From Tepidimonas sp. UBA997 (GTDB lineage: Bacteria; Pseudomonadota; Gammaproteobacteria; Burkholderiales; Burkholderiaceae_C): a stretch of DNA of 56,514 bases. Positions 42,903 through 51,420 of this stretch are shown here, piece after piece. How positions within the stretch are numbered: the first letter of the stretch is position 1; the number at the start of each line of letters is the position of its first letter. The stretch is taken from the NCBI GenBank assembly GCA_002291945.1, contig DBAZ01000005.1:1-56514 (forward strand). The letters are read 5' to 3'. The notes under the pieces are model-generated. The model worked only from the letters and a program-made list of their open reading frames with translations. It made no database searches and was not told the origin of the DNA. Both the position numbers and the translations under genes were made by a program.

Positions 42903-43121
42903 TGCAGCACGACCTTTCGACTCAGCCCACATTTCCAACGGCAAGACGTCGAGGCACCACGACCCGCCACAAGATTACACCAGATGCTGGGTTGGCACCG
43001 AATCGACGCCACAGCGCATGCCTTGATGGTAACAGCATTGGTCACATCCCTAGCAGATTTTCTCGGGATGGGCCGGGTTGCGCGGCATCCCATGTGTCTC
43101 GACACCCGGTGCCTTGTTCGC

Positions 43122-43352
43122 TCACTGAACCCATGGCGTGTCGGCCCCTTCGAGCGACAGATTCTCCAGCTTCGATTGACCCACCAGCAGCAGCATGTAC
43201 TGCCGCAAGGCCGTGGCACGCGACTGCATGGCCAACTGGCGCATGATGCGCTCTTGCACCTCTTCAAAAGACTGTTGCCGACCCTTGCGGCGGCCCAGCA
43301 CTTCAATGATGTGAAAACCGTGTCGGGTGTGGACCAGCCTGGGGTGAACACC
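43122..43352 (-). pseudogene. C-terminal remnant of a parvulin-type peptidyl-prolyl isomerase (nar-associated)
   Basis: Only the last 76 codons survive: GVHPRLVHTRHGFHIIEVLG, then SFEEVQERIMRQL, ATALRQYMLLLVGQ and GADTPWVQ before a TGA. The HTRHGFHIIEV strand is the end of a PpiC rotamase domain. The TALRQY...GADTP tail is characteristic of the isomerase that, as I recall, follows narGHJI in Comamonadaceae. The roughly 200 N-terminal residues are absent, and upstream codons merge directly into the opposite-strand nnrS fragment. It is a fragment, almost certainly non-functional. Confidence 0.7.
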
Positions 43353-43940
43353 CTGTGGGTGCTGTATTTCCTCGTGTTGGCGGTGCTGCATAAAACCGCG
43401 TCGGTCTGGTTCGACTGGTCAGGCTGGGACTGGCCGGCCTGGAACGTCATCAGCAGTTTTTGGATGCTGGTCACGGCCTTGATTCTCCTGTGGCTGGCGC
43501 TCGTGTGGGGCCTGATCCAGAGCTTGAAAATTCGCCTGCTTGCCATGTTGCATATCGGTTTTCTTTGGCTGGGACTGGGCTTTCTGCTGGATGCGACCGG
43601 CCATTTCTGGACTGGCCTGACCGGGGAGGTCGGTTGGTCTCTGGGTGCCATGCACGCCACCACCATGGGGTTCATGGGCTCGCTGCTCCTGGCCATGGTG
43701 ACCCGGGTCTCATGTGGTCACGGTGGCAGGGCCTTGGTGGCCGACGGCTTCATCTGGTTCGCTTTCCTGGTGCTGCAACTGGCCACGGTTTTCAGGGTGG
43801 CCGCAGCCATCTTGCACACCGAATACCACGGATTGCTGACCCTGCTGGCGGCGTTCTGCTGGCTGGCGGCCATGGGGCCTTGGGCGATCCGCCTGGTTCG
43901 TTGGTACGGCAAACCACGGATCGACGGGCAACCCGGTTAA
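43353..43940 (+). pseudogene. C-terminal half of an NnrS family protein (truncated)
   Basis: 195 codons of a polytopic haem-copper membrane protein. LHKTASVWFDW, GAMHATTMGFMGSLLLAMVTRVSCGHGGRALVAD (split around residue 110) and LATVFRVAAAILHTEYHG are diagnostic of NnrS, which is linked to nitric oxide stress and denitrification. Full-length NnrS has about 400 residues and 12 helices; only about six helices remain. There is no plausible start codon or ribosome site at the 5' end. The reading frame continues upstream only because the opposite-strand sequence is open by chance. The break point coincides with the end of the parvulin remnant. Confidence 0.8.
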
Positions 43941-43958
43941 CCTCCTCGTGCGACCATC

Positions 43959-44564
43959 ATGACGCCTTCGCACCCGCAACCATCCACCCAGGAAGCCTCG
44001 GCATGGGCCGAGGCTTTGATCCAGAGTCGGCGCACCACACTTCCCAAGCGACTGGTGGGTCCGGGACCTGACCCCGAGCAACGTCAGAAAATACTGTACG
44101 CAGCGGCTGCGGCACCCGATCACGACCAACTGGTGCCTTGGCGCTTCATTGAAGTCGCCACCAGCCAGCGTGACCGCCTCGGTCATGCCTTTGTCCAGGC
44201 CCTGCTGCACCGAGACCCCGCAGCCGACGAACAGGCTCAGGCCATGGCCCGAGAAAAGGCGCAGCGTGCACCCTGGCTGCTCCTTGCCGTGGTCTGCAAA
44301 GGGAAGGCGGGCGACGACGTTCCGGACAGCGAGCGGCTGCTCTCACTCGGGGCAGCGGTACAAAACATGCTGCTGCAGGCCACCGCCACCGGCCTCGGTT
44401 CGAGTCTGACCAGCGGTCAGGCCATGTCATCGACTGCCCTGCGGCAACTGTTTCGTCTTGCCCCGCAAGAGGATGCCGTCTGTTTCATCAATATCGGCCA
44501 TGTGAGCGAATGGAAGCGCCCAAAGGCCCGACCTGCGGTGGAGCGCTATTTCAGTCGCCTCTGA
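43959..44564 (+). CDS. Nitroreductase family protein (YdjA-like)
   Basis: 201 residues. This flavoprotein family reduces nitro compounds or quinones with NAD(P)H; YdjA is a small, minimal member. Elements are SRRTTLPKRLVGPGPDPEQRQKILYAAAAAPDHDQLVPWRF at the FMN-binding N-terminus (seen about residues 23-63), a central LLAVVCKG strand, SLGAAVQNMLLQATATGLGSSLTSG (about 128-152) and the C-terminal NIGHVSEWKRPKARP. The start ATG at 43959 follows the nnrS remnant stop by 18 bp, so it may once have been co-transcribed with nnrS. Physiological substrate unknown. Confidence 0.88.
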   Translation: MTPSHPQPSTQEASAWAEALIQSRRTTLPKRLVGPGPDPEQRQKILYAAAAAPDHDQLVPWRFIEVATSQRDRLGHAFVQALLHRDPAADEQAQAMAREKAQRAPWLLLAVVCKGKAGDDVPDSERLLSLGAAVQNMLLQATATGLGSSLTSGQAMSSTALRQLFRLAPQEDAVCFINIGHVSEWKRPKARPAVERYFSRL

Positions 44565-44624
44565 ACCGGCCGCGTATCTGCCTCCACGTGGGTGCGGTTG
44601 CCCACCTCCACCAACGCCGAGGGC

Positions 44625-45581
44625 TCAATGCGTCGGCATCAGGAAGTTCTGGCTGATGCGATGACCCAGCATGTTCACGCGGTCCAGGAACTGGGTCAGG
44701 AAGGCGTGCAGGCCGTTGGCCAGGATCTCGTCGATCTTGGCAAACTGGAGTTCGGCGCGCAGCTTGCCCGCGTGGCGCTCGGTTTCAGCCGAGGTTTCGT
44801 TGCTGACGGCACGCAGGTTGTTGACCACTTCATGCATGCAAGCCAGCAAGCTGCGGGGCATGTCCGGGCGCAGGATCATCAACTCAGCCACGCGCTCGGG
44901 CGTGATAACGGTGCGATACACCTTGCGATAGACCTCAAACGCACTGACGCTGCGCAAAATGGCGCTCCAGTGGTAGAAGTCGAGTTCCTGATTTTCCTGG
45001 CTGGCGACGCCGTAAAAGTCGGTCTCCACCGCATGGAACTTCACGTCAATGAGCCGGGCGGTGTTGTCAGCCCGCTCCAGGAAGGTGCCCATGCGGTAAA
45101 AGTGGAACGCTTCGTCCTGCAGCATGGTACCGATCGCCACCCCTCTGGAGAGGTGCGAGCGGAACTTGACCCACTCGAAGAATTCCACAGGGTCCTTTGC
45201 GATGCTCTTGCCAGTGAGCAGCCGCTGCAACTCCAGCCAGGTCTGGTTCTGCGTCTCCCACAGTTCGGTGGTGAGCACGCCGCGAACTGCGCGGGCGTTT
45301 TCGCGAGCCGCACGAAGGCAGCTCACGATGCTGGACGGGTTGCTTGCATCGCGCATCATGAAGTGCAGGACGTCATGGGGCGTGATTTCGCCATACTGGT
45401 ACTGGTAAGCCGGCATGAGTTCGCTGATGCGCAGCAAACTTTCCCAGCCCACCTGCGCAGCCCCCGCCGACTGCGGGAGCAGCGAGGTCTGATAGTTGAC
45501 ATCCAGAATGCGGGCGGTGTTTTCGGCCCGCTCGGTGTAGCGCGACATCCAGAACAGGTGATCGGCAGTTCTCGACAACAT
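44625..45581 (-). CDS. Alpha-E domain protein (DUF403)
   Basis: 318 residues, predominantly helical with many Glu and Arg, starting MLSRTADHLFWMSRYTERAENTARILDVNY, the hallmark of the alpha-E family. MRDASNPSSIVSCLRAARENARAVRG (about 83-108) and RADNTARLIDVKFH repeat the same helical pattern. The start at 45581 is chosen because 70 upstream codons are unlike the family. Alpha-E proteins are almost always encoded with circularly permuted ATP-grasp ligases and are thought to assist peptide or amide-bond formation; no function is proven. It lies 11 bp downstream of the ATP-grasp gene. Confidence 0.9.
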   Translation of the reverse strand: MLSRTADHLFWMSRYTERAENTARILDVNYQTSLLPQSAGAAQVGWESLLRISELMPAYQYQYGEITPHDVLHFMMRDASNPSSIVSCLRAARENARAVRGVLTTELWETQNQTWLELQRLLTGKSIAKDPVEFFEWVKFRSHLSRGVAIGTMLQDEAFHFYRMGTFLERADNTARLIDVKFHAVETDFYGVASQENQELDFYHWSAILRSVSAFEVYRKVYRTVITPERVAELMILRPDMPRSLLACMHEVVNNLRAVSNETSAETERHAGKLRAELQFAKIDEILANGLHAFLTQFLDRVNMLGHRISQNFLMPTH

Positions 45582-45592
45582 AGGGGTCTCCC

Positions 45593-47038
45593 TCAATCTT
45601 CCAGAATCCAGGTGTCTTTGGTGCCACCGCCTTGCGAGGAATTCACCACGAGCGAACCGGCCTTCAAAGCCACACGCGTCAGGCCGCCCGGCACCATCTG
45701 GACTTTCTTGCCGCTCAAGACGAACGGTCGCAGATCGATGTGGCGCGGCGCAATACCGGCATCCACGTAGGTCGGGCAGGTGGACAAGCACAAGGTGGGC
45801 TGGGCAATATAGCCATCCGGCTTGGCCTCGACGGCCTTGCGGAAGGCTTCGATTTCGGCCTGGGTCGAGGCAGGGCCCACCAGCATGCCGTACCCCCCCG
45901 CGCCATGCACCTCCTTGACCACCAAGTCCTTCAAATGGGCCAGGATGTAGTTCAGGTCATCGGGCTTGCGCCCCATGAAGGTGGGCACATTGTTCAGGAT
46001 CGGCTTTTCACCGAGGTAAAACTCGATGATCTGGGGCACGTAAGGGTAAATCGACTTGTCGTCGGCCACGCCGGTCCCGATCGCGTTGCACAGGGTCACG
46101 TTGCCTTTGCGATAGGCATCGAGCAGCCCGTTGCAACCGAGTGTGGAGTCGGGCCGGAACACCAGCGGATCGAGGAAGTCGTCGTCCACCCGGCGGTAGA
46201 TCACGTCAATGCGCTTGGGGCCGCGCGTGGTGCGCATATAGACGAAGCCGTCCCTCACAAACAGATCCTGACCTTCGACCAACTCCACGCCCATCTGCTG
46301 GGCCAGGAAGGCGTGCTCGAAGTAGGCACTGTTGTACATGCCAGGCGTGAGGACCACCACGGTGGGCTCGGCAGTATGGGCAGGGCTCACGGCCCTCAGC
46401 GTATCCAGCAGCAGATCGGGATAGTGGGCCACCGGGGCCACCCGGTTCTGGTTGAACAGTTCCGGGAACAGCCGCATCATCATCTTGCGGTCTTCGAGCA
46501 TGTAACTCACCCCGCTGGGCACACGCAGGTTGTCTTCCAGAACGTAGTATTGGGCCTCGCCGCTGCCCCCTGAGACGGGGGCCCGCACGATGTCGATCCC
46601 CGCAATATGCGAATACACCCCGCCTGGCACATCCACGCCCAGCATCTGAGGGCGAAACTGGGCGTTCAGCTCGATCTGTTCGCGCGGAACCAGGCCAGCT
46701 TTCAAGATCTCCTGATCGTGGTAGATGTCGTGGATCAAACGGTTGAGTGCGTTGACCCGCTGGATCAGGCCCTTTTCCAGCATGCGCCATTCGTGCGCGG
46801 GAATGATGCGAGGAATCACGTCGAACGGGATCAGTCGCTCGGTACCGGCCCCGTCTTCGTCCTTGTCGCCATAGACGGCAAACGTGATACCCACGCGACG
46901 AAAGATGACTTCCGCTTCCTCACGCAGGTCAGCCATCAGTTCGGGGGGTTGCTGAGCCAGCCAACGCGCGTACGTCTGGTAATGAGCTCGAACCTGATCG
47001 GGGGTGGCATCCATTTCGTCGAAGGTGAATTGGCTCAT
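45593..47038 (-). CDS. Circularly permuted type 2 ATP-grasp protein (DUF404/DUF407)
   Basis: 481 residues. FDVIPRIIPAHEWRMLEKGL (about 73-92), GGSGEAQYYVLEDNLRVPSGVSYMLEDRKMM around residue 165, and RRVDDDFLDPLVFRPDSTLG followed by NAIGTGVADDKSIYPYVPQIIEFYLGE are family signatures. The permuted ATP-grasp site is predicted to activate a carboxylate and form a peptide-like bond. Iyer and co-workers grouped these with alpha-E and transglutaminase genes as a predicted peptide-synthesis or tagging system. Here only the alpha-E partner is adjacent. Start ATG at 47038. Confidence 0.9.
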   Translation of the reverse strand: MSQFTFDEMDATPDQVRAHYQTYARWLAQQPPELMADLREEAEVIFRRVGITFAVYGDKDEDGAGTERLIPFDVIPRIIPAHEWRMLEKGLIQRVNALNRLIHDIYHDQEILKAGLVPREQIELNAQFRPQMLGVDVPGGVYSHIAGIDIVRAPVSGGSGEAQYYVLEDNLRVPSGVSYMLEDRKMMMRLFPELFNQNRVAPVAHYPDLLLDTLRAVSPAHTAEPTVVVLTPGMYNSAYFEHAFLAQQMGVELVEGQDLFVRDGFVYMRTTRGPKRIDVIYRRVDDDFLDPLVFRPDSTLGCNGLLDAYRKGNVTLCNAIGTGVADDKSIYPYVPQIIEFYLGEKPILNNVPTFMGRKPDDLNYILAHLKDLVVKEVHGAGGYGMLVGPASTQAEIEAFRKAVEAKPDGYIAQPTLCLSTCPTYVDAGIAPRHIDLRPFVLSGKKVQMVPGGLTRVALKAGSLVVNSSQGGGTKDTWILED

Positions 47039-47147
47039 GTCGGCGGTTCCGAGGATCGATCTTGATTAGGTTTCAGTTTCTAGCAATAACCAGGCCAGCT
47101 TGAGCAGTCTGGCACATGGCAGCCATCAGTGACAGTATCCGATACTT

Positions 47148-49487
47148 TCAGCGGTGTTCAGCAAAGTGCCAGTAGCGCTGGCGTACGTCACGTTGACAGA
47201 AGACGCGATCGGATTGCGTGCTGCGTCCGAATGCGGCACCGCAGCTTGGCGTGTTCACCCAGTGAATATCCCGGGCCTGCAATCGCTGCACCACTTCGGG
47301 GGCGGGGTGGCCATAGCGGTTGCGATGCCCCGACTGAACCACCACCACACGGGGCTGCAGCGTGTTCAACCACAACGGGCCGTTCGAGGTTTTGCTGCCG
47401 TGATGGCCCGCAAACAGGACCCGGGCACGCAAACCAGGATCACCCAGCACCAGCCGGTTTTCTTCGTCGATGGTGATGTCGCCAGTGAGCAACAGTGCGT
47501 TGTCGGGGTGGCCGACCATTAACACGCACGACATGGCGTTGCTGGACAAGCGTGACCCATAATCGTCTGGTCTGGGGTGCAAAAAACGAAACGGTACACC
47601 GTCCCATTCCCAGGCATCTCCGGCCACGCACGGCAAGGCAGGGGCCTGCCAGCCACCGGGTGGCACGAATGACAGACGCCAGTCGGCCTCCGGGTAGGCC
47701 GCAGCCAGTGCCTCCATCCCGCTGGAATGATCCGCGTCTCGGTGACTGATCACGACCCGATCAGGGGATTCTCCCTGACGACGCAGCAGGGGGATGATCA
47801 CGCGCTCGGCCGCGTTGTGGCTTGATCCCATCGGCGGGCCGCTGTCATAGACCAGCGTATGGTGGCGCGTGCGGATGATGACTGCCGTCCCCTGACCCAC
47901 ATCGGCCGCCAGCCACTCGTAGTCGCCCTGGGCAGGGCGTGGCGGGGTATAGGCCAGCACAGGCCAGATCAGCAAAATACCCCAGCCACGGTACGCCCAA
48001 GGCAAGCGGCTGACCAGCAACAATCCCCCTAACACGCCCACCACAGCCAGGGGCCAAGGGGTGGCAGGCCGATACACGGCTGCCATGGGCCAACCAGCCA
48101 GCCATTGCAGCCCAATCAGCATCGCGTCGCTGGCCCAGACCGCGAGCGTCCAGAACCAGGGCAGGCAGGCGCCGGCCAGGGCCAGCGGCGTCAGGACCAG
48201 GGTGACCCAGGGAATTGCCAGCAGGTTAGCGATCAGGCCCACCACGGAAAACTGCCCGAACCACATCAACGTCAGTGGTGCCAGAGCCACGGTGACCAGC
48301 GCCTGCGTGCGAACCATGCGGTGAAGCGACTCCTTCCATCCTTGCGCCCAGGTGTGCAGGGGGTTACCCACCGCAAACAGCACAGCGACCGCCACGAAGC
48401 TCAGCCAGAAGCCGGGGCGCATCATCGCCCAGGGATCGATGAGCACCACGAACGCCATCACACCCAGCCAGATCATCGGCCAAGGCCAGCGGCGGCCCAG
48501 CAACTGCAGTACCACTAGAGCCGACAGCATGAACACCGCCCGCTGGGCAGGCACTCCCCAACCCGAGAAAACCGCATAGGCCAGACCCAGCAGCACGCCC
48601 CCGCAGCCGGCCGCAACGGGGACGGGGATCGTCAGCAACAGCCCAGGAAAACGCCCACCGGCTTGTCGCCAGACCAGCCCCACCGCCAGCATGGCCAGCC
48701 AGGAAAAAAAGGTCACGTGCATCCCGGAGACCACCACCAGATGGATCACCCCCGTCAGACGAAACACCTCCCATTGCGACGCCGGAATAAGGCTCTGATC
48801 ACCCGTTGACAAGGCGAGCACGATGCCGGTGCCTTCTGCGCCACCGGTGTGGGCCTGCAAGCGACTTCGCATGGCCTCTCGAGCCTGCGAAACGGGGTAG
48901 CGCCAGGTCGATTCGAGCAAGCGCGGTTCAGCGACATCTCGGCCGCGTCGAACACTCCCGCTGGCTTGAAAACCCTGCTCCCACATCCACAGCTCGGCAT
49001 CGAAGCCTCCTGGGTTTGCCAACCCGTGCGGTCGTTCCAGACGCACGGTGAGCCTCCAGTACTGTCCAGGCTTGAGATCGGTAAGTCCATCCCCGCGCCA
49101 TGACAAGCGGACCCGATGCGGCACGTCAACCGGCTGGCCCGCATGCCAGGCGTGCGCCGTGACCCACTCGAACTGAGTGCCCGATTCGCCTTCGCGGGGC
49201 AAACCAGCAACCCAACCTTCGACCAGCAGTTCCCGACCTTCCAGTTCGGCAGACAATGCACCTTGCTGGTACAACGCCGCACGCGCACCGGTCAATCCGA
49301 ACGCGACAGCGAACACCGCCAACCCGATGACCCACCACGATCGATTACGCACACAGGACGCCACACAGGCCAGCAAACCCAGCCCCAAGCAGATGGCGTA
49401 CATCCCGATCGGCCAGAGACTCGCCTGCTGAAGCTGAGCCCCGCTGCCCAGCAGAAGCGCCAAAGCGCCGACCCACCCGCGGGTCAT
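47148..49487 (-). CDS. comEC: DNA internalisation competence protein ComEC/Rec2
   Basis: 779 residues. ComEC forms the inner-membrane channel for single-stranded DNA uptake in natural transformation. An N-terminal DUF4131 segment with membrane helices and an OB-like soluble part is followed by the Competence domain (LVVVSGMHVTFFSWLAM near residue 235, many helices). The C-terminal metallo-beta-lactamase domain has SHRDADHSSGMEAL (H-x-D-x-D-H) and HHGSKTSNGPLW. The ATG at 49487 is used; an in-frame GTG at 49520 is possible. No other competence gene is in the window. Confidence 0.92.
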   Translation of the reverse strand: MTRGWVGALALLLGSGAQLQQASLWPIGMYAICLGLGLLACVASCVRNRSWWVIGLAVFAVAFGLTGARAALYQQGALSAELEGRELLVEGWVAGLPREGESGTQFEWVTAHAWHAGQPVDVPHRVRLSWRGDGLTDLKPGQYWRLTVRLERPHGLANPGGFDAELWMWEQGFQASGSVRRGRDVAEPRLLESTWRYPVSQAREAMRSRLQAHTGGAEGTGIVLALSTGDQSLIPASQWEVFRLTGVIHLVVVSGMHVTFFSWLAMLAVGLVWRQAGGRFPGLLLTIPVPVAAGCGGVLLGLAYAVFSGWGVPAQRAVFMLSALVVLQLLGRRWPWPMIWLGVMAFVVLIDPWAMMRPGFWLSFVAVAVLFAVGNPLHTWAQGWKESLHRMVRTQALVTVALAPLTLMWFGQFSVVGLIANLLAIPWVTLVLTPLALAGACLPWFWTLAVWASDAMLIGLQWLAGWPMAAVYRPATPWPLAVVGVLGGLLLVSRLPWAYRGWGILLIWPVLAYTPPRPAQGDYEWLAADVGQGTAVIIRTRHHTLVYDSGPPMGSSHNAAERVIIPLLRRQGESPDRVVISHRDADHSSGMEALAAAYPEADWRLSFVPPGGWQAPALPCVAGDAWEWDGVPFRFLHPRPDDYGSRLSSNAMSCVLMVGHPDNALLLTGDITIDEENRLVLGDPGLRARVLFAGHHGSKTSNGPLWLNTLQPRVVVVQSGHRNRYGHPAPEVVQRLQARDIHWVNTPSCGAAFGRSTQSDRVFCQRDVRQRYWHFAEHR

Positions 49488-49550
49488 GCCATCGGGTGCC
49501 GCAGCGTCAAGCGCACGCACGAACCGCCGCGCCGGGTCACAGAATCTGGC

Positions 49551-49849
49551 CTACCCGTCGCTGGCGATTTTGAAAAATGGTACGCCACACGGCCCTGCAT
49601 GCTGATGCTCATCCGACACTCCCTGTTTTTTTGGCACAACGGTGCGCACCACCTTCCGGATGCCATGCCCAGGATTGGCCTCCCGGCTGGAAACGATCAA
49701 TCCAAGCTTTTCGAGGAGTCCAATATTCTTGGTGATGATCGCCTTCCACATGCCCCCAAGACCTCATCATACAAAATACCCCCACCTGATTTCTGCTTAA
49801 ACTCGTGGCGCTCTTGTTCAATCAGAATTTCTCTGGGCTGTTTTCGCAT
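49551..49849 (-). pseudogene. Frameshifted remnant of a small HTH-like protein
   Basis: Two overlapping frames appear to belong to one decayed gene. The first begins MRKQPREILIEQERHEFKQK at 49849, continues through GGGILYDEVLGA, then hits a stop. In another frame GMWKAIITKNIGLLEKLG and LIVSSREANPGHGIRKVVR continue to a stop at 49551. KNIxLLExLGLI...NPGHGxxKVV looks like the recognition helix and wing of a winged-helix regulator. Joining the frames needs one indel near 49750. The identification is tentative; no family can be named. Confidence 0.3.
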
Positions 49850-50051
49850 GTTCAAAGTTGCTCAGGTCGGGTTCATGCTAGCACACCTGAAATGCGGGCA
49901 GGCAAGCACAGCGTTGGATGGGTGGCTGGGACGGTGAGGCTCTTACTTGCCAATATAACCCAGTGGGTTAGTGGCCATGAAATGCCCTAGCTGTACCCCC
50001 CCGAGACATCCTGAGAACACAAAATCCACGCAAGCCATTGATTTTCAAAGC
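49850..50051. other. AT-richer non-coding stretch beside the tRNA genes
   Basis: This part of the comEC-tRNA gap (the whole gap is about 610 bp) has visibly lower GC than the neighbours and no gene, repeat or RNA that I can recognise. Its position next to tRNA genes and a decayed HTH-like fragment fits the residue of an old insertion, which is inference. Confidence 0.4.
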
Positions 50052-50082
50052 AAAAAAGCCTCAAGACGTCTCGCCTTGAGGC
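50052..50082 (-). terminator. Rho-independent terminator of the tRNA-Val operon
   Basis: GCCTCAAG (50058-50065) and CTTGAGGC (50075-50082) form a perfect 8-bp stem with a 9-base loop. On the minus strand the stem is followed directly by six T residues (50057-50052). It lies 17 bp after the 3' end of the second tRNA, a textbook terminator for the minus-strand tRNA pair. Confidence 0.88.
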
Positions 50083-50099
50083 TTTGTGAATCGATGGAT

Positions 50100-50174
50100 T
50101 GGTGGGTCGTAGTGGGATCGAACCACTGGCTTCCACCGTGTGAAGGTGGCACTCTACCGCTGAGTTAACGACCC
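50100..50174 (-). tRNA. tRNA-Val(CAC), second copy in the operon
   Basis: A 75-nt cloverleaf including encoded CCA. Acceptor arms are GGGTCGT/ACGACCC, D stem ACTC/GAGT, anticodon stem CCACC/GGTGG with loop TTCACAC (anticodon CAC, reading GUG), T stem AGTGG/CCACT with loop TTCGATC. All stems pair. It differs from the tandem copy at 50188 in every stem except for the shared loops. Confidence 0.95.
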
Positions 50175-50187
50175 GATCTGGTGCGGC

Positions 50188-50262
50188 TGGTGGGTGATAC
50201 ATGGATCGAACATGTGACCCCTGCCGTGTGAAGGCAGTGCTCTACCGCTGAGCTAATCACCC
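50188..50262 (-). tRNA. tRNA-Val(CAC), first copy in the operon
   Basis: 75 nt including CCA. Acceptor GGGTGAT/ATCACCC, D stem GCTC/GAGC, anticodon stem CTGCC/GGCAG with loop TTCACAC (anticodon CAC), T stem ACATG/CATGT with loop TTCGATC. It is promoter-proximal, 13 bp before the second tRNA-Val. Confidence 0.95.
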
Positions 50263-50272
50263 CTAGCCTGCC

Positions 50273-50302
50273 ATTGTACTACGGAATCAGGCGGCCTCAC
50301 AA
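50273..50302 (-). promoter_or_regulatory. Candidate sigma70 promoter of the tRNA-Val pair
   Basis: On the minus strand TTGTGA (50302-50297), an 18-bp spacer, then TACAAT (50278-50273). Transcription would start a few bases before the mature tRNA 5' end at 50262. It fits in the 54-bp gap after dnaQ. Confidence 0.5.
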
Positions 50303-50316
50303 ACTCACTGCCAAGC

Positions 50317-51021
50317 TCACAAACCACCCCGGCGCCAGACGGTTTTGCCTTTGCTGGCTTGGTCGAGTTCGGCCAACACGGCTTGGTGCGCCAGCATGTC
50401 TTGCTCGCTGGCGGCCAGCACCGGCAGCGCAAACTGCGACAAGTCCAGCGCCTGCAGCGACGACTCGCCGCCGGGCGTTGCAACCATGTCCATGATCAGG
50501 GCGTCCTGGCCGCGGGTCAGGTTGATGTACACCTCGGCCAGCAATTCGGCGTCGAGCAAAGCGCCGTGCAGGGTGCGCCCGGAATTGTCCACCCCCAGGC
50601 GGTCGCACAAGGCGTCGAGGCCGTTGCGTTTGCCGGGGAACATCTCCTTGGCCATGACCAGGGTGTCGATCACCCCGCTCACCCAGTGGCGCGTGCGGGC
50701 GTGCCCGAGGCGGTGCCATTCGGCATCGAGAAAACCGAGGTCGAAGGGCGCGTTGTGGATGATGAGTTCAGCCCCCCGGAGGTAGTCCAGCAAGTCGCTG
50801 GCCACGTCGGCGAACTTGGGCTTGTCGGCCAGAAATTCGAGCGTGATGCCGTGTACCCGCAGGGCCTCTTGGTGTATGTCGCGCTCGGGGTTGAGGTAGA
50901 AGTGGCGGTTGTTGCCGGTGAGCTTGCGGTTGTGCAGTTCCACACAGCCGATTTCGATGATGCGGTCGCCGTCCTGCGCCGACAGGCCGGTGGTCTCGGT
51001 ATCGAGTACGATCTGGCGCAT
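50317..51021 (-). CDS. dnaQ: DNA polymerase III epsilon subunit (3'-5' proofreading exonuclease)
   Basis: 234 residues, near the E. coli length of 243. DEDDh exonuclease residues are all present: D7 and E9 (VLDTETTGL), D94 (HNAPFDLGFLDAE), H152 and D157 (LHGALLDAELLAEVY). The C-terminal tail after residue 185 is the region that contacts the alpha polymerase subunit. It is the last gene on the isc strand, 29 bp after fdx, so read-through from the isc operon is possible. In E. coli dnaQ is next to rnhA; here rnhA is 39 kb away. Confidence 0.96.
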   Translation of the reverse strand: MRQIVLDTETTGLSAQDGDRIIEIGCVELHNRKLTGNNRHFYLNPERDIHQEALRVHGITLEFLADKPKFADVASDLLDYLRGAELIIHNAPFDLGFLDAEWHRLGHARTRHWVSGVIDTLVMAKEMFPGKRNGLDALCDRLGVDNSGRTLHGALLDAELLAEVYINLTRGQDALIMDMVATPGGESSLQALDLSQFALPVLAASEQDMLAHQAVLAELDQASKGKTVWRRGGL

Positions 51022-51050
51022 GGCCCGCCCTTTTGTTAGTGCTGCTGGCG

Positions 51051-51389
51051 TTAGTGCTGCTCGCGAGCGTGGTTGATGGTGTAACGCGGGATCTCGATCG
51101 TCAGATCGGCCTGCCCGAGTTGCACCTGGCAGCTCAGGCGCGATTGCGGCTCCAGGCCCCAGGCTTTGTCGAGCAGGTCTTCCTCGTCTTCGCTGGCCTG
51201 GCCCAAGGTTTCAAAGCCTTTGCGCACCAGCACATGGCAGGTGGTGCAGGCGCAGCTCATGTCGCAGGCGTGTTCGATGTCGAGGTCGTGATCGAGCAAT
51301 GCTTCGCAGAGCGTGGTGCCACTCAGGGCCTCGATCTGCCTGCCCTCGGGGCAATACTGCGGATGCGGAAGAATGGTGATGATGGGCAT
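51051..51389 (-). CDS. fdx: ISC-system [2Fe-2S] ferredoxin
   Basis: 112 residues. It donates electrons during Fe-S cluster assembly on IscU. The cluster ligands C42, C48, C51 and C87 occupy the same positions as in E. coli Fdx (ACDMSCACTTCHV and LSCQV), with the extra conserved C46. The start at 51389 (MPIITILPHPQYCPEG) is typical; 24 upstream codons are not. It lies 31 bp after hscA within the isc operon. Confidence 0.96.
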   Translation of the reverse strand: MPIITILPHPQYCPEGRQIEALSGTTLCEALLDHDLDIEHACDMSCACTTCHVLVRKGFETLGQASEDEEDLLDKAWGLEPQSRLSCQVQLGQADLTIEIPRYTINHAREQH

Positions 51390-51420
51390 GACGGGGGATG
51401 GCCGTGGGGTGGCGGGGTTT

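Noticed and set aside
42903..43121. Possible cobalamin riboswitch ahead of the NMO-nrdJ operon
   Set aside because: I looked because NrdJ needs B12, but saw no B12-box-like conserved core or suitable long structured leader.
42348..43352. Upstream continuation of the NnrS reading frame
   Set aside because: This part is the antisense of the NMO-family gene and the spacer and has no membrane-protein character; NnrS similarity starts only at about 43353.
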